A DNA stretch of 64,000 nt from BPIH01 sp042408535 (GCA_042408535.1 JBHORA010000039.1:1-64000), one strand, 5' to 3'; positions 34,329 through 43,591 are shown, counted from the first letter of the stretch. Notes: generated from the letters alone by a model not told the origin. A program made the numbers and translations.

Positions 34329-35135
34329 ATGGATGAGCGACCGATCGCGGCGACCGAGACGACGAGCGGGTCGGCCGGGTCGAGGACGAGCCTCGCCCTT
34401 CGGCCCGAGACTCGCCACTGGCTCCTCTCCCTCGCCCGAGCGGCTGTCGGCAGCGCGGCCGAGGCGTACCGGGACGGCCGGCTCGACGAGCTCGAGGAGC
34501 GGCTCGCGGGCTACGGGCCGGCGGGTGGGCAACCGCGCGAGGAGGCCGGTGGGGCAGCGGGCGCGGGGGCGTCGGGTGCGGGGGCGTCGGGTGCGGGGGC
34601 GTCGAGCGAGGTGGCTCGCGACCTCGTTCGGCCGGCGGCCGCCTTCGTGACCCTCACCGTCGGCGGCGAGCTGCGCGGTTGCATGGGCCGGCTCGACGCC
34701 GGGCGTCCTCTCTGGGAGAACGTCCGGGACGCTGCCATCGCTGCCGCGATCGGCGATCCGCGGTTCCCGCCGCTGGCGCCCGAGGAGGTGCCTCGGGTCA
34801 GGATCGAGGTTTCGATCCTCAGTCTGCTGACGGAGATCGCGGACGCCGCCGACTTCGACGCGGAGCGGCACGGCATCGTCGTCGAGGCCGCTGGCCGGCG
34901 GGCCCTCCTCCTGCCGAAGGTCGCTCGGGAGCAGGGTTGGGACGAGGCGGCGACCCTGGCCGCGGTGTGCCGCAAAGCCGGGCTGCCGCCCGAAGCATGG
35001 CGCTGGCCGGAGGCCCGCCTCTGGGTGTTCGAGGCGGAGGACTTCGGCGAGGCGGAGTGGTCGGCGGGTCCGGGCACCGCTGGGGCCGGGACGCGTTCCG
35101 CCGGGATCCACTCCGACAGCGGGGACGAGCGATGA
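34329..35135 (+). CDS. AMMECR1 domain protein
   Basis: 268 residues. After about 45 residues begins the AMMECR1 fold with the family landmark GELRGCMGRLDAGRPLWENV, preceded by FVTLTVGG, and later RIEVSILS and LLPKVAREQGWDEAATLAAV. An Ala/Gly/Ser insertion (GAGASGAGASGAGASS) sits before the core. The biochemical role of AMMECR1 proteins is not settled; in bacteria they often accompany Memo and radical SAM proteins, neither of which is here. Instead the gene overlaps an HPr-like gene by four bases. TATCGT (34314-34319) lies nine bases upstream of the ATG. Confidence 0.85.
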   Translation: MDERPIAATETTSGSAGSRTSLALRPETRHWLLSLARAAVGSAAEAYRDGRLDELEERLAGYGPAGGQPREEAGGAAGAGASGAGASGAGASSEVARDLVRPAAAFVTLTVGGELRGCMGRLDAGRPLWENVRDAAIAAAIGDPRFPPLAPEEVPRVRIEVSILSLLTEIADAADFDAERHGIVVEAAGRRALLLPKVAREQGWDEAATLAAVCRKAGLPPEAWRWPEARLWVFEAEDFGEAEWSAGPGTAGAGTRSAGIHSDSGDER

Positions 35136-35428
35136 CCGCCTCGCGCCACGTCGTTCGCGACGTCGTCTTCCGCGACCGCTACGGCCTCCACCCTCGAGCC
35201 GCAATGCGGATCAGCCAGACCGCGGCGCGGTTCGGGGCGCGGATGACCCTCGAAGACCTGACCGCCGGTTCCGCGCCGGTGGAGGTCCGGAGCATGCTCA
35301 CGCTCGTCGGGGCTGCCATCCGGGCCGGCGACCGGGTCCGGGTAGCAGCCGACGGCGAGGATGGCGAGGCCGCCGTCTCGGCGATCGCCGACCTCCTCGA
35401 AGGTGGTGTCTGCCACCCCGGCGGGTAA
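35132..35428 (+). CDS. HPr-family phosphocarrier protein
   Basis: 98 residues. The phosphorylatable His and its Arg are in RYGLHPRAAMRISQTAARFG, and the regulatory region around the second helix is VEVRSMLTLVGAAIRAGDRV, with the Ser expected at the HPr-kinase site. It should accept phosphate from enzyme I or an equivalent such as a PTS-like dihydroxyacetone kinase system; none is in view. The ATGA overlap with the AMMECR1 gene shows that the pair is cotranslated, an uncommon partnership. Confidence 0.88.
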   Translation: MTASRHVVRDVVFRDRYGLHPRAAMRISQTAARFGARMTLEDLTAGSAPVEVRSMLTLVGAAIRAGDRVRVAADGEDGEAAVSAIADLLEGGVCHPGG

Positions 35429-35904
35429 CCGGCAATCTCGGGGTCAGGGGTTCGGATCCCGAGCGCCATGCGGCCTCCACGTCCACGCCCATCCGTCGCG
35501 GATGACACTCAGAGCGAACAGTACGCGCTCCGTTCCGCCGCCGTGCTCTCGGATGACACCCAGGCCGAACAACACGAGAGGTTCGGCCGCCGCGAACCCC
35601 GTTTCTGTTCGCCCTGAGTGTCACTCGCCGCCGAACCGCGCCCCGACGCCCCGTTCTGTCCGCTCAGGCCGTCAGCCCGTGCGCTCGAGCCCGCCGAACC
35701 TGCGTTCTGTTCGGCGACAGCGTCACAGCCCGCCAGGAGGACGGCCGCGAACCCCGTTCTGTTCGCCCTGCGTGTCACTCGCCGCCGAACCGCGCCCCGA
35801 CGCCCCGTTCCGTCCGCTCAGGCCGTCACGTCCCGCCAGGCTGAGGGCCGAAGCCCCGCCCGACGCCTGACCCGGCACGCCGCGGCCGCCACCCCACGCG
35901 GCCG
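35429..35904. repeat. Intergenic cluster of a ~25-base motif in both orientations
   Basis: No gene. A motif like TTCTGTTCGCCCTGAGTGTCA recurs about seven times: reversed at about 35500-35525 and 35551-35576, forward at about 35600, 35653, 35703, 35755 and 35806. Two of these sit in a longer direct repeat of about 93 bases (35585-35680 and 35741-35835, roughly 95% identical). It could be a binding-site array or a small non-autonomous repeat element. Confidence 0.6.
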
Positions 35905-37320
35905 TCACCCGCGCCCGACCCGGCGATACCGGCGGGCGACCCCCGCGAAGGCCGGCAGCCGGGCCAGGGCAGCCGACAGACGTCCCGGTCGGCCGTCCCG
36001 CCGCTCGACCGCGAGGAGGGCGTCGGCCGTCGAGCTGTCCGCCGGTCGGGCGTCAACGACGGCCACGTCGATCCTGACCCGGCCCGGGTCCGAAACCCCG
36101 AGACCGGCGATCTCCTCGGGGGACGGAGCATCCTCGAAGGCGAGCCGCACCTCCGCTTCGGCCCGCCAGTTCGGCCGCCGGAGGAGGATCGCCCGCCAGA
36201 GCCGCCCCACGGCCGGCGTCACCCGACCCTCTCCCGGCCGTGGTCGACTCGCCAGCGCCTCGCCGCGCGCCCAGCGGGCCGCCTGGTGGAGGAGCGCGTA
36301 CTCGTCGAGGTCGGCGTAGTCGGCGAGCCGTTCGACCGGCGAGCCCTCCCCGAAGAGCGCCCGGATCGAAGGCTCGAAGACCTCGGCCAGGTCGAGATCG
36401 ATGGCCCGCACCGTCCAATGGAAGTAGACCTGCTGGTACATGAAAAGCCGCGCCGTGAGGAACATCTCGAGCGCCCCCAGGCCCGGCTCGTAGATCGTCA
36501 GGCCCCGGTCGGTGACGAAGGCGTAGCGCCGGAGCCGCTCGACGTCGACCGGTCCGATGGCGACTCCCGTCAGGTACGCGTCGCGTCGGACGTAGTCGAG
36601 GTTGTCGACCGTGAAGACCCCAGAGAAGAGCGGCTGGAGCCAGCGGAGCCAGCGCGGCATCGACGGATCGGCGAGGGCGGGCTTGGCGATGAGGTAGGAG
36701 ACCCAGCGCGGGTCGATCGCCTCGCCGGGCCCGAAGCGGTCCCGCTCCGGCATGACCCCCGGAGCCCGCCGCAGCCCGGCGATGAGAGGCCCCAGCTCCC
36801 GCTCGACGATGAGCTGGCTCAGGTCCTCGTGGCTGAGGCGCTTCCCGGGTGCGCGGCGCGGATCGGGGGGCGCCTCGAAGGCGGCGAGGACGTGGTCGTC
36901 GAAGAAGTGGGCGAAGGGGCCGTGGCCGACATCGTGGAGGAGCCCGGCGATCCGGAGCGTCTCGACGACGAGACCCTCCGAGGGGATGCTCGCGACCGGT
37001 TCGCCGGTGCCGAGCAAGGCCTCACGAAGCGAGGGGTAGAGGGCGCGCCCCCAGAGACCGGCTTCGTGCATGACGCCCAGGCCGTGGGTGAAGCGGCTGT
37101 GTTCGGCGGTCGGGAAGACCCAGCGCGCGCTCTGGAGCTGGCTGATCCGGCGCAGCCGCTGGAGCCAGGCCGAATCGAGGAGGTCCTCTTCGGCGACGTC
37201 CTCCTCTGGCAGCTCGGCCCGCCGCGCCTCGGCCGGGCTGAGGCGCTTCGTCAGCTCGAGGTAGCCGTGGATCGGATCGCTGATGAGGTTGACGGCGGCG
37301 AACCGCGGATGGCGGCGCAT
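35905..37320 (-). CDS. HD-domain phosphohydrolase (dNTPase-like)
   Basis: 471 residues. N-terminal DPIHGYLEL and WLQRLRRISQL blocks, then the HD metal site: HSRFTHGLGVMHEAG (first His), LLHDVGHGPFAHFFDD (HD pair) and YVRRDAYLTGV (distal Asp). This is the SAMHD1/YwfO-like group of dNTP or nucleotide triphosphohydrolases, acting in nucleotide-pool control and sometimes in phage defence. AGGAG precedes the ATG. It follows a WYL regulator by seven bases, making a two-gene operon. Substrate specificity cannot be read from sequence. Confidence 0.88.
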   Translation of the reverse strand: MRRHPRFAAVNLISDPIHGYLELTKRLSPAEARRAELPEEDVAEEDLLDSAWLQRLRRISQLQSARWVFPTAEHSRFTHGLGVMHEAGLWGRALYPSLREALLGTGEPVASIPSEGLVVETLRIAGLLHDVGHGPFAHFFDDHVLAAFEAPPDPRRAPGKRLSHEDLSQLIVERELGPLIAGLRRAPGVMPERDRFGPGEAIDPRWVSYLIAKPALADPSMPRWLRWLQPLFSGVFTVDNLDYVRRDAYLTGVAIGPVDVERLRRYAFVTDRGLTIYEPGLGALEMFLTARLFMYQQVYFHWTVRAIDLDLAEVFEPSIRALFGEGSPVERLADYADLDEYALLHQAARWARGEALASRPRPGEGRVTPAVGRLWRAILLRRPNWRAEAEVRLAFEDAPSPEEIAGLGVSDPGRVRIDVAVVDARPADSSTADALLAVERRDGRPGRLSAALARLPAFAGVARRYRRVGRG

Positions 37321-37327
37321 CCGCTCC

Positions 37328-38335
37328 TTACCCCTCGCCGTAGCGGGCCAGGGCGGCCTGGAGGGTCCGGGCGACGTCGGCCCGCAGCGCGGGCGGGGCG
37401 AGGACCTCGACGTCGGCTCCCCAGCCGAGGATCCAGAGCTTGATCTCGTGGGTCCCGGCCACCCGCGCCCGCCAGAGGAGCGAGCCGTCGGCGCCCTCTT
37501 CGACGACCTGGGTCGGATGCCAGGTCGCCTCCTGGACCCGCGCCGCGACCATCGGCGAGAAGCGAAGGACGACCTCCACCTCGGGCTGGTCGCCGATGAT
37601 GTCCCAGGCCCGCAGGAGCGTCCGCTGGAGGGCGTCGGCGTTCGGTGGCTCGAAGGTCTCCGGGCTGACCGAGAGCGCTTCGATCCGCTCCACCTTGAAG
37701 GTCCGGAGGGCGCCGCGGTCCTCGTCGTGGCCGATGAGGTAGAGGGCATGGGTCTGGAGCGAAGGCTCGAGGAGGTAGGGCCGGACCCGAGCCTCCCGTG
37801 GCTCTCGCTCGGCACCCTCGTAGCGGGCCGGGACGTAGCGGAAGGTGACCTTCCGTCGCTCCGCCCAGGCCCGGACGAGGTCGTGAACGTGGCGGTTGAA
37901 GCGTGGATCCGTTCGGCGGCTGGCGAGGACGGTGAGCGTCCGCTCGACATGTTCGCGAAGGGGGATCGGGAGGACCTCCTCGAGCTTCTGGAAGGCAGCC
38001 GCGAGCTCCGGGTCGTACTTGTCGGCGTAGCGGGCCATGAGCCGCGCCGAGAGGACGACGGCCATCGCCTCGCCGAGGGTCAGATTCAGGGGCGGCAGGA
38101 AAGTCTCACCCTCGACGCCCCAGCGACCCTGCTCGTTCCAGACGGCGGCCCCGATCTCGGTCTCGAGAGCCCGAAGGTCGCGGTAGGCCGTCCGCCGAGA
38201 GACGCCGACCCGGCGGGCGATCTCGTCGATGGCGACGCCCCGCTCGCCGTGGGAGCGGAGGACCGAGAGGACGCGGTAGAAGCGGGCCAGGCGATCGCGT
38301 TTCCCGTTCGAGCCTCGGCCGTCGCCGTCGATCAT
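37328..38335 (-). CDS. WYL-domain transcriptional regulator
   Basis: 335 residues from ATG 38335 (GGAGGAG just upstream). N-terminal HTH (RLARFYRVLSVLRSHGERGV, then VSRRTAYRDLRALE), WYL domain (about 165-240; REARVRPYLLEPSLQTHALY, RTFKVERIEAL) and a WCX C-terminal region (VVLRFSPMVAARV, IKLWILGWGADVEVLAPP). It is cotranscribed with the HD hydrolase downstream, so it probably senses a nucleotide-type ligand and controls that gene. This is the second WYL regulator within 5 kb; the two are only distantly similar. Confidence 0.88.
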   Translation of the reverse strand: MIDGDGRGSNGKRDRLARFYRVLSVLRSHGERGVAIDEIARRVGVSRRTAYRDLRALETEIGAAVWNEQGRWGVEGETFLPPLNLTLGEAMAVVLSARLMARYADKYDPELAAAFQKLEEVLPIPLREHVERTLTVLASRRTDPRFNRHVHDLVRAWAERRKVTFRYVPARYEGAEREPREARVRPYLLEPSLQTHALYLIGHDEDRGALRTFKVERIEALSVSPETFEPPNADALQRTLLRAWDIIGDQPEVEVVLRFSPMVAARVQEATWHPTQVVEEGADGSLLWRARVAGTHEIKLWILGWGADVEVLAPPALRADVARTLQAALARYGEG

Positions 38336-38477
38336 CGCTCCTCCGGGCTTGCCGTTCCGTCCGCGTCGGACGTCATCGCCTTCATTCTGCCACCCGAGGG
38401 AGCGACGGAGGCACTGGCCACTGCAGCACCAGATCGTCGGGGCCGACCGCGGCCCGACGGCCACGACCTCGCCCACA

Positions 38478-39662
38478 TCACGGGGTCGGGCGGGCGACAG
38501 TCGCGTCCCGTCCCCGAGCGACCGCCTCGAGCTCGAGGCGGATGGTGGCCAAGAGACCCGACGGCGAGAGCTCGTATGCCTCGCCGTTCACCGTCGCCTC
38601 GACTCGGCCGACCTGCCCGTCGGCGAAGACCCAGTAGTCGAGCTCCCCGCGCCAGCGTCGGAGCGAGGCGTCGCCGACGAGAAGCCAGAGCGGCCAGACG
38701 GCGGACCGGAAGGTCGGCCCGTCGATGGCGATCCGGCAGTGCCGGGCCCGGGCCCCGCCGACGGTGGCGATGCCGAAGTCCTCGGCCGGGGTTCGGTTCC
38801 CCGGGGCGAGGGCCACCGCCACGATCTGGCGGTCGAGGTCGGCCCCCGCCACCTCCGCCGGGTCGACGCGGAACCAGCCGATCCGAGGCAGCGCCCGCCA
38901 GGCCTCGCTCCCGACCCGAGCGGCGCCGTACGTCCCCAACGCGATCGAGGTCGCCGCGTAGCCGCTCCATCGGAAGTCGTCCCCGACCCGGAGCCCGGCG
39001 ATGTCGACCTCGCCGATCGGTCGGAGATCGACTTCGCCTGACAGGCGCAGGCTCAGGCGGGCGCTCGGGCTGGCGGCGAGATCGGCATGGCAGGCGGGCG
39101 GCTCGAGGGACGGATCCGTGGGACCGTACACAGAGCCCGGGACGGGGCGATCCCGAAGCGCGAGGTCGTTCGCCACCGCCGTCGCCGCGACGGCTGAAGC
39201 CGCGGTGATGGTGAGGGCGGCCCCGATGGCCGAGCCGACGACGAGACGTCGCCGCCTGCCGGCGCCCCAGCCCAGGATCCGCCGGGCGAGGCCGAAGCCC
39301 GCGAAGAGACTCGTCGCGGCGAGGGCAAGGAGCCACGGGTAGGCGGCCTCGACGGACGGGAGGAGGGTCTGCGGCCCGCCTCGGGCGAGGCGGAGGACGA
39401 GCCCGCCAATGGACGGAACGAGGAGGAGCAGACCGAGGGTCCCGAGGGTGACGATGGACGGGAAGGCGAGGCGTCCGCGGGGGACCGGTGGCCAGCGCAG
39501 GCCGCTGGCAGCGATGGCGGTCGGCAGGCAGGCGGCGAGGCCGACGAGGAGGTCGATCGGGCCGCCGGGCCGGTAGCCGACGAGGACGAGGAGACCACTC
39601 GCCGCCCAGCCGCCGGTCAGGGCCGCCGCGAGAAGGCGGAGCTCGAACTGGCGAACGCGCAT
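38478..39662 (-). CDS. Multi-helix membrane protein with a beta-rich C-terminal domain, unknown
   Basis: 394 residues: about five N-terminal transmembrane helices (LLAAALTGGWAASGLLVLVG, FPSIVTLGTLGLLLLVPSIG, PWLLALAATSLFAGFGLARR, AIGAALTITAASAVAATAVA), then an extracytoplasmic domain of about 230 residues (LSGEVDLRPIGEVDIAGLRV, RIGWFRVDPAEVAGADLD, ELDYWVFADGQVGRVEATVN). The outer part resembles lipoprotein-type LppX/DUF-like beta domains only loosely. TACACT (39672-39677, minus strand) ends nine bases before the ATG. No operon partner. Function unknown. Confidence 0.65.
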   Translation of the reverse strand: MRVRQFELRLLAAALTGGWAASGLLVLVGYRPGGPIDLLVGLAACLPTAIAASGLRWPPVPRGRLAFPSIVTLGTLGLLLLVPSIGGLVLRLARGGPQTLLPSVEAAYPWLLALAATSLFAGFGLARRILGWGAGRRRRLVVGSAIGAALTITAASAVAATAVANDLALRDRPVPGSVYGPTDPSLEPPACHADLAASPSARLSLRLSGEVDLRPIGEVDIAGLRVGDDFRWSGYAATSIALGTYGAARVGSEAWRALPRIGWFRVDPAEVAGADLDRQIVAVALAPGNRTPAEDFGIATVGGARARHCRIAIDGPTFRSAVWPLWLLVGDASLRRWRGELDYWVFADGQVGRVEATVNGEAYELSPSGLLATIRLELEAVARGRDATVARPTP

Positions 39663-39758
39663 CGCCGGGCGAGTGTATCGGCTCTGCTGGTCCCCGCCGA
39701 TCGTGCCGCGCTCGATGGGCCAGGCCGTCGATCCGCCGCCGGAGCTGGGAGGAGGGGG

Positions 39759-40442
39759 TCAGTCGAGCCCCAGCACGAAGTCCGCGGCAGCGACGACGTG
39801 CGGATCGTGGGATGCAACGAGGATGGCATGCCCCGCGTCGCGGAGCTCCCGGAGGAGCTGCACGATCTGATCTGCACTGGCTCGGTCGAGGCTCGCCGTC
39901 GGCTCGTCGATCAAGAGGAGTGGCGGATCACCGTTCAAGGCTCGGGCGATGGCGACACGCTGCTGTTCGCCAGCGGAGAGCTGGCTCGGGAAGTGATCCG
40001 CTCTTCCATCGAGACCCACCCGTTTCAGGAGTTCCCGCACGCCAGCTGGATTGTTGCTCAGCGACCCATCGGCCCCCCTGGCGAGGGCGACGTTCTCCGC
40101 TGCGGTGAGCGACGGGACGAGACCTCCGTGTTGGAACACGAAGCCGATGAAGCCTCGACGCAAGCGCTGGATCTCAGCCTCCGGGAGTCCCTCGATGGGC
40201 CTCGAACGCCACAGGACCCTCCCCTCCGTCGGCCGGAGGAAGCCGGCGCAGAGCAGGAGCAGCGATGTCTTGCCCGAGCCCGAGCGCCCGGCGACGCACG
40301 CCAACGTTCTCGATGAAAGGCTGAGCTCCACGTGGCGAAGGACTCGGATCACCACTCCGCGGCTCGGGCCCTGGTACTCCAGGCCGAGGTCATGCACCTC
40401 GAGGAGAGGTTCGGAACTCGCCACGAAATCGCCCTCGGTCAC
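39759..40442 (-). CDS. ABC transporter ATP-binding protein (LolD/MacB type)
   Basis: 227 residues with Walker A (GRSGSGKTS), Q-loop (FVFQHG), signature LSAGEQQR, Walker B (LLLIDEP) and switch His (ASHD). This is the small nucleotide-binding subunit typical of FtsX-like exporters. The GTG start overlaps the stop of the permease gene (GTGA), so translation is coupled. Together with the permease and the upstream secreted protein it makes an export or mechanotransmission system. Confidence 0.92.
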   Translation of the reverse strand: MTEGDFVASSEPLLEVHDLGLEYQGPSRGVVIRVLRHVELSLSSRTLACVAGRSGSGKTSLLLLCAGFLRPTEGRVLWRSRPIEGLPEAEIQRLRRGFIGFVFQHGGLVPSLTAAENVALARGADGSLSNNPAGVRELLKRVGLDGRADHFPSQLSAGEQQRVAIARALNGDPPLLLIDEPTASLDRASADQIVQLLRELRDAGHAILVASHDPHVVAAADFVLGLD

Positions 40443-43210
40443 GGCCGTTGCATCGGGTCGACGACGAGGCCGACGAGGAGCGGCCCGACGACTCCCAGGA
40501 TTGGGCTGATGATGATCGTCGCGGCGACGATCAGGACGGGACTCGCGGCACCGATGGCCGTCGCGGTCGCACCGCTCATCGCCGCGCCGACAGCGGCCGC
40601 CGGCAGCGAGAGGACGGCTCCCGCCGCGAGTCGCGTTCCGAGAACCTGGGAGCGGGTCCAGCCCGCGGCGATGAGCGCGGCTGCCTCCCCCGCCCGAGCG
40701 CGAGCGTCCAGGCGCCACATGGCGGCGAGGGCCACGGCGTTGGCGGCGACGGCGGCGGCGAGGGTCAGCAGGAGGGACGGCTCGATGATCTGCAAGACGG
40801 CCGAGGCCAGCCTCGTTGGACCAGCCCTCAAACCTGCCTCTGCCACCACGCCACCGACGAGCGAGAGCGCCGATGCCGCCGCTCCAAGCCCGAGGACCAG
40901 GATGAGCGATCTCGTTAGACTGGCGATGACGTTGCGGATCCCGAGCGTTACGGGCCCGCGGGCGGCCGGCAGACGGGGCGTCCGAGGGTTGACGTCGCCG
41001 GCCTGAACAAGAGCGCCGCTGGCCTCGATCCGCGTGTCGGTCAAGTGCAACCCCAGGGCGGGTGCCGCAACGACCCCGAAAGCCACCACGACGACGGCTG
41101 CCCCGGCAGGGATGGTGGTGCCCTGCGCGATCCACACGACGAGCCCGAGCCCGAGGACGATGATCCCCGAGATGAGCGCCTCCCCCATCACCCAGGCCCG
41201 GATGTTCCCGTTGCTCCACCCCGACGCCAGGAGGATCGCGACTTCTCTTCGCCGGGTTGCGGCCCGTACCGCCTGGACCGCCGCGGTGGCGACCATGGCG
41301 GAGGCGAGGCCGATGACCAGGATCTCGAGCGCCCCACCGGTCAGGCCACGGAAGACGCGCTCGGCGGCGCCGAGGGTCGTCCACTCCTGGCGGATCCAGC
41401 CCAGGTCAGCAGCGCCGTTGTCGCGAACGATGTAGCCAGGGACGAACACGTCGACGGGCTGCGGCGAGGAACCTGCCACGATGTCGACGTCCAGTCCCAT
41501 GGCGAGAATCGCCTCTGCCACGCGTTCGATCCGAGCGCGGCTCGCGGTGCTGAAGTCGGAGACGCCGGCCACACGGACGCGCACGGCATCGATGGGATGA
41601 TCGCCGCGCAGGATGACCGCACCGCTGAGATCGGTAATCGCCAGCGGCGGGACCATGATCAGGCCCCGCGGGTTCAGGGTCGAAGACATCTCCACCAGCG
41701 GCCTCGGAGACGTCACCGGCGAAGGCGCCGCCGCGCCTCCCAGCCAAAGCGTGTGCGGCGGATCGTACGCGCCGAACGGCACGTAGGAGAGCGCTTCGGT
41801 CGGTATCTCCAGCTTCGACAAATCGAACTCGCCGAGGGGGGCGAAGAAGAACGGTTGATCGCGTGGATCCTGGGCGGCGTAGCCCTCGGCCGCGACGAGT
41901 GGGACCTCCCGAAACTCCCGGTACGCAGCCTCACGGCCAGTCGTGATCTCCGGGGCGAGTGGATCGTTGGACGAGCGCTCCCCAGGAGCCTCACCGTCGG
42001 GTCCCACGACCCCGAGCGGTGCAATCTCAAAGGCGACAGTCGCGTCCGAGTCGGGCCTCCTTGGCACGATCCGATACTGCGGGCGCGTCGGGAGGCCCGC
42101 CGTGAAGTCGCGGAACTCACTGAAGGCCGTGGCCGACTGCACGGTGGTGGTCCCCGGCCAGGGGAGGGCAGCTTTCGTCAACTGAAGGGGCCGTAAGGAG
42201 CCCGTCAGGTCCGTGTCGGCGACGCCGATGGGCGTGGTGCCGGGGCCGGCTTCGGCTAGGGCAGCCTTGAGGACGTCGGAGCCCGCCGCGCCCGGTGGGT
42301 AGGACGTCAGAGGGATGCCGACCCGATCGACTTCCAGCTGCAGCCTCAGCGAGGCATAGATCCGATCGCTCACGACGAGGGGGACGACCGGCCGGCCCAG
42401 GACCACCTCATTTTCCACTCGAGAGGCAAAGCTCAGCACGGTTCGCGCAAACGCGTACTGGTCGGGAATCGACGCATAATCGAAGGTCCCAACGGTCCTC
42501 GAGGTCGGTGGGATCCCTGCGAGGGGCGCCAGGAACTCTGCCGTCGGCCCGAGGAGAGCCATCTCCGCGGCAGGATCCACGGCCATGAGGGGGCTCGCGA
42601 TGGCCGGCAGGGGATGGTCGGAGCTGAGCTGGTAGACGATCGTGCCATCCGCCAGTTGACCGCTCGAGAGGCTCCCGAAATTCGTCGCCCATCGCTGGAT
42701 GGCTTGAGGGCCCTCCCCCGGGCCGAGCAACAGGAGCCCGCTCTGGCGCTGTACGAGGAGATCGCGGAGACCGTCGTTCGTGGTGGCAGTCAGGCGGATG
42801 CGGTAGAGCGTCGGTTCGGCCGGAGGGGCTGGTAGATACACGACCGGGTTGCTCAGGACGTAGTGGACGAACCCGACGAAGCCGATCGGCGCGGCGATCT
42901 CGACCCCATCGATGCGGCGGATCGCCTCGAGCTGCTCGATGCTGATTCCGCCGGTGCCCGCGAAGCCGATGAAGTTCGGCTCGACGACCCCGTTCGTCCG
43001 TTCCAGGTCGAGATGTGTGCCCGGCGGTCGAACCAAGAGGTCGTACGCACCCCGCCAGTTGGCGCTGACCTCGCCCTGGATCCGTACGACGGTTCGCTCC
43101 GCGACCGAGGCCATCGACGCTGTGACGAGAGCCACGACGAGCACCCCCAAGAGCACCGTCGGACTCCGGCGGGTCCGCTCCAGGGGGCCCGGGAGCGTTC
43201 TCTCCTGCAT
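40439..43210 (-). CDS. FtsX-like ABC permease with very large ectodomain
   Basis: 923 residues. One N-terminal helix (VLLGVLVVALVTASMASVAE), an extracytoplasmic domain of about 600 residues, helices near 650-760 (LEILVIGLASAMVATAAVQA, ISGIIVLGLGLVVWIAQGTT, VVVVAFGVVAAPALGLHL) and three more at the C-terminus (LILVLGLGAAASALSLVGGV, LTLAAAVAANAVALAAMW, VLIVAATIIISPILGVVGPL). Families of this kind (MacB-like) carry about 200-residue outer domains, so the ectodomain is exceptional. It contains long beta-type segments (TLYRIRLTATTNDGLRDLLV) but no recognised fold. Partner of the overlapping ATPase; the substrate is unknown. Confidence 0.85.
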   Translation of the reverse strand: MQERTLPGPLERTRRSPTVLLGVLVVALVTASMASVAERTVVRIQGEVSANWRGAYDLLVRPPGTHLDLERTNGVVEPNFIGFAGTGGISIEQLEAIRRIDGVEIAAPIGFVGFVHYVLSNPVVYLPAPPAEPTLYRIRLTATTNDGLRDLLVQRQSGLLLLGPGEGPQAIQRWATNFGSLSSGQLADGTIVYQLSSDHPLPAIASPLMAVDPAAEMALLGPTAEFLAPLAGIPPTSRTVGTFDYASIPDQYAFARTVLSFASRVENEVVLGRPVVPLVVSDRIYASLRLQLEVDRVGIPLTSYPPGAAGSDVLKAALAEAGPGTTPIGVADTDLTGSLRPLQLTKAALPWPGTTTVQSATAFSEFRDFTAGLPTRPQYRIVPRRPDSDATVAFEIAPLGVVGPDGEAPGERSSNDPLAPEITTGREAAYREFREVPLVAAEGYAAQDPRDQPFFFAPLGEFDLSKLEIPTEALSYVPFGAYDPPHTLWLGGAAAPSPVTSPRPLVEMSSTLNPRGLIMVPPLAITDLSGAVILRGDHPIDAVRVRVAGVSDFSTASRARIERVAEAILAMGLDVDIVAGSSPQPVDVFVPGYIVRDNGAADLGWIRQEWTTLGAAERVFRGLTGGALEILVIGLASAMVATAAVQAVRAATRRREVAILLASGWSNGNIRAWVMGEALISGIIVLGLGLVVWIAQGTTIPAGAAVVVVAFGVVAAPALGLHLTDTRIEASGALVQAGDVNPRTPRLPAARGPVTLGIRNVIASLTRSLILVLGLGAAASALSLVGGVVAEAGLRAGPTRLASAVLQIIEPSLLLTLAAAVAANAVALAAMWRLDARARAGEAAALIAAGWTRSQVLGTRLAAGAVLSLPAAAVGAAMSGATATAIGAASPVLIVAATIIISPILGVVGPLLVGLVVDPMQRP

Positions 43211-43234
43211 CGTCAGGAGCCAGGTTGGTGTGGG

Positions 43235-43591
43235 TTAGCAGGGAGTTCCGCCCGCCTCCGTCGCCCTCGTGTAGTCGCGAGCGTATCCGGCGTCGCTGTC
43301 CTCGACCTCGAGCAGCTGGGTGAACTGTTCGGTCGTGCAAGGAGAGAACGCGTGACTGTCTGACGAGTTCACGATATGTGTGGACGGCCACCAGAGCCCC
43401 GTACCGTCGCCCCGGGTCCAGAGAACCTGAAATGGACCGTCACCTCCCCACGTCAGGGTCCAGTGCGAGGCGACCCCGTGTGGGTGACGCTGCGTCTCGG
43501 GCTCCGCGTTGGCACTTGCGGCCAAGGCCACGGCGCCGACCGAGATGGCTCCCAATCCAGCCATCAGCCCGGTCAGGAGGCGATGTCGCAT
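43235..43591 (-). CDS. Small secreted protein ahead of the ABC exporter genes
   Basis: 118 residues with a signal peptide (MRHRLLTGLMAGLGAISVGA, cleaved near ANA) and a mature domain with a Trp-rich start (HWTLTWGGDGPFQVLWTRGD) and two Cys (FSPCTTEQ and the C-terminal TPC) that could pair. It is codirectional with the permease (24-base gap) and has its own promoter, so it may be the exported substrate or an accessory factor. GGAGG precedes the ATG. No family recognised. Confidence 0.6.
   Translation of the reverse strand: MRHRLLTGLMAGLGAISVGAVALAASANAEPETQRHPHGVASHWTLTWGGDGPFQVLWTRGDGTGLWWPSTHIVNSSDSHAFSPCTTEQFTQLLEVEDSDAGYARDYTRATEAGGTPC

Noticed and set aside
33421..35204. Long minus-strand frames covering the WYL and AMMECR1 genes
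   Set aside because: They are shadows of well-supported plus-strand genes and are composed of Arg/Pro/Gly-rich low-information sequence.
35500..35835. CRISPR array or tRNA-like repeats
   Set aside because: The repeats are irregular in spacing and orientation, degenerate, and do not fold like tRNA; no cas genes nearby.
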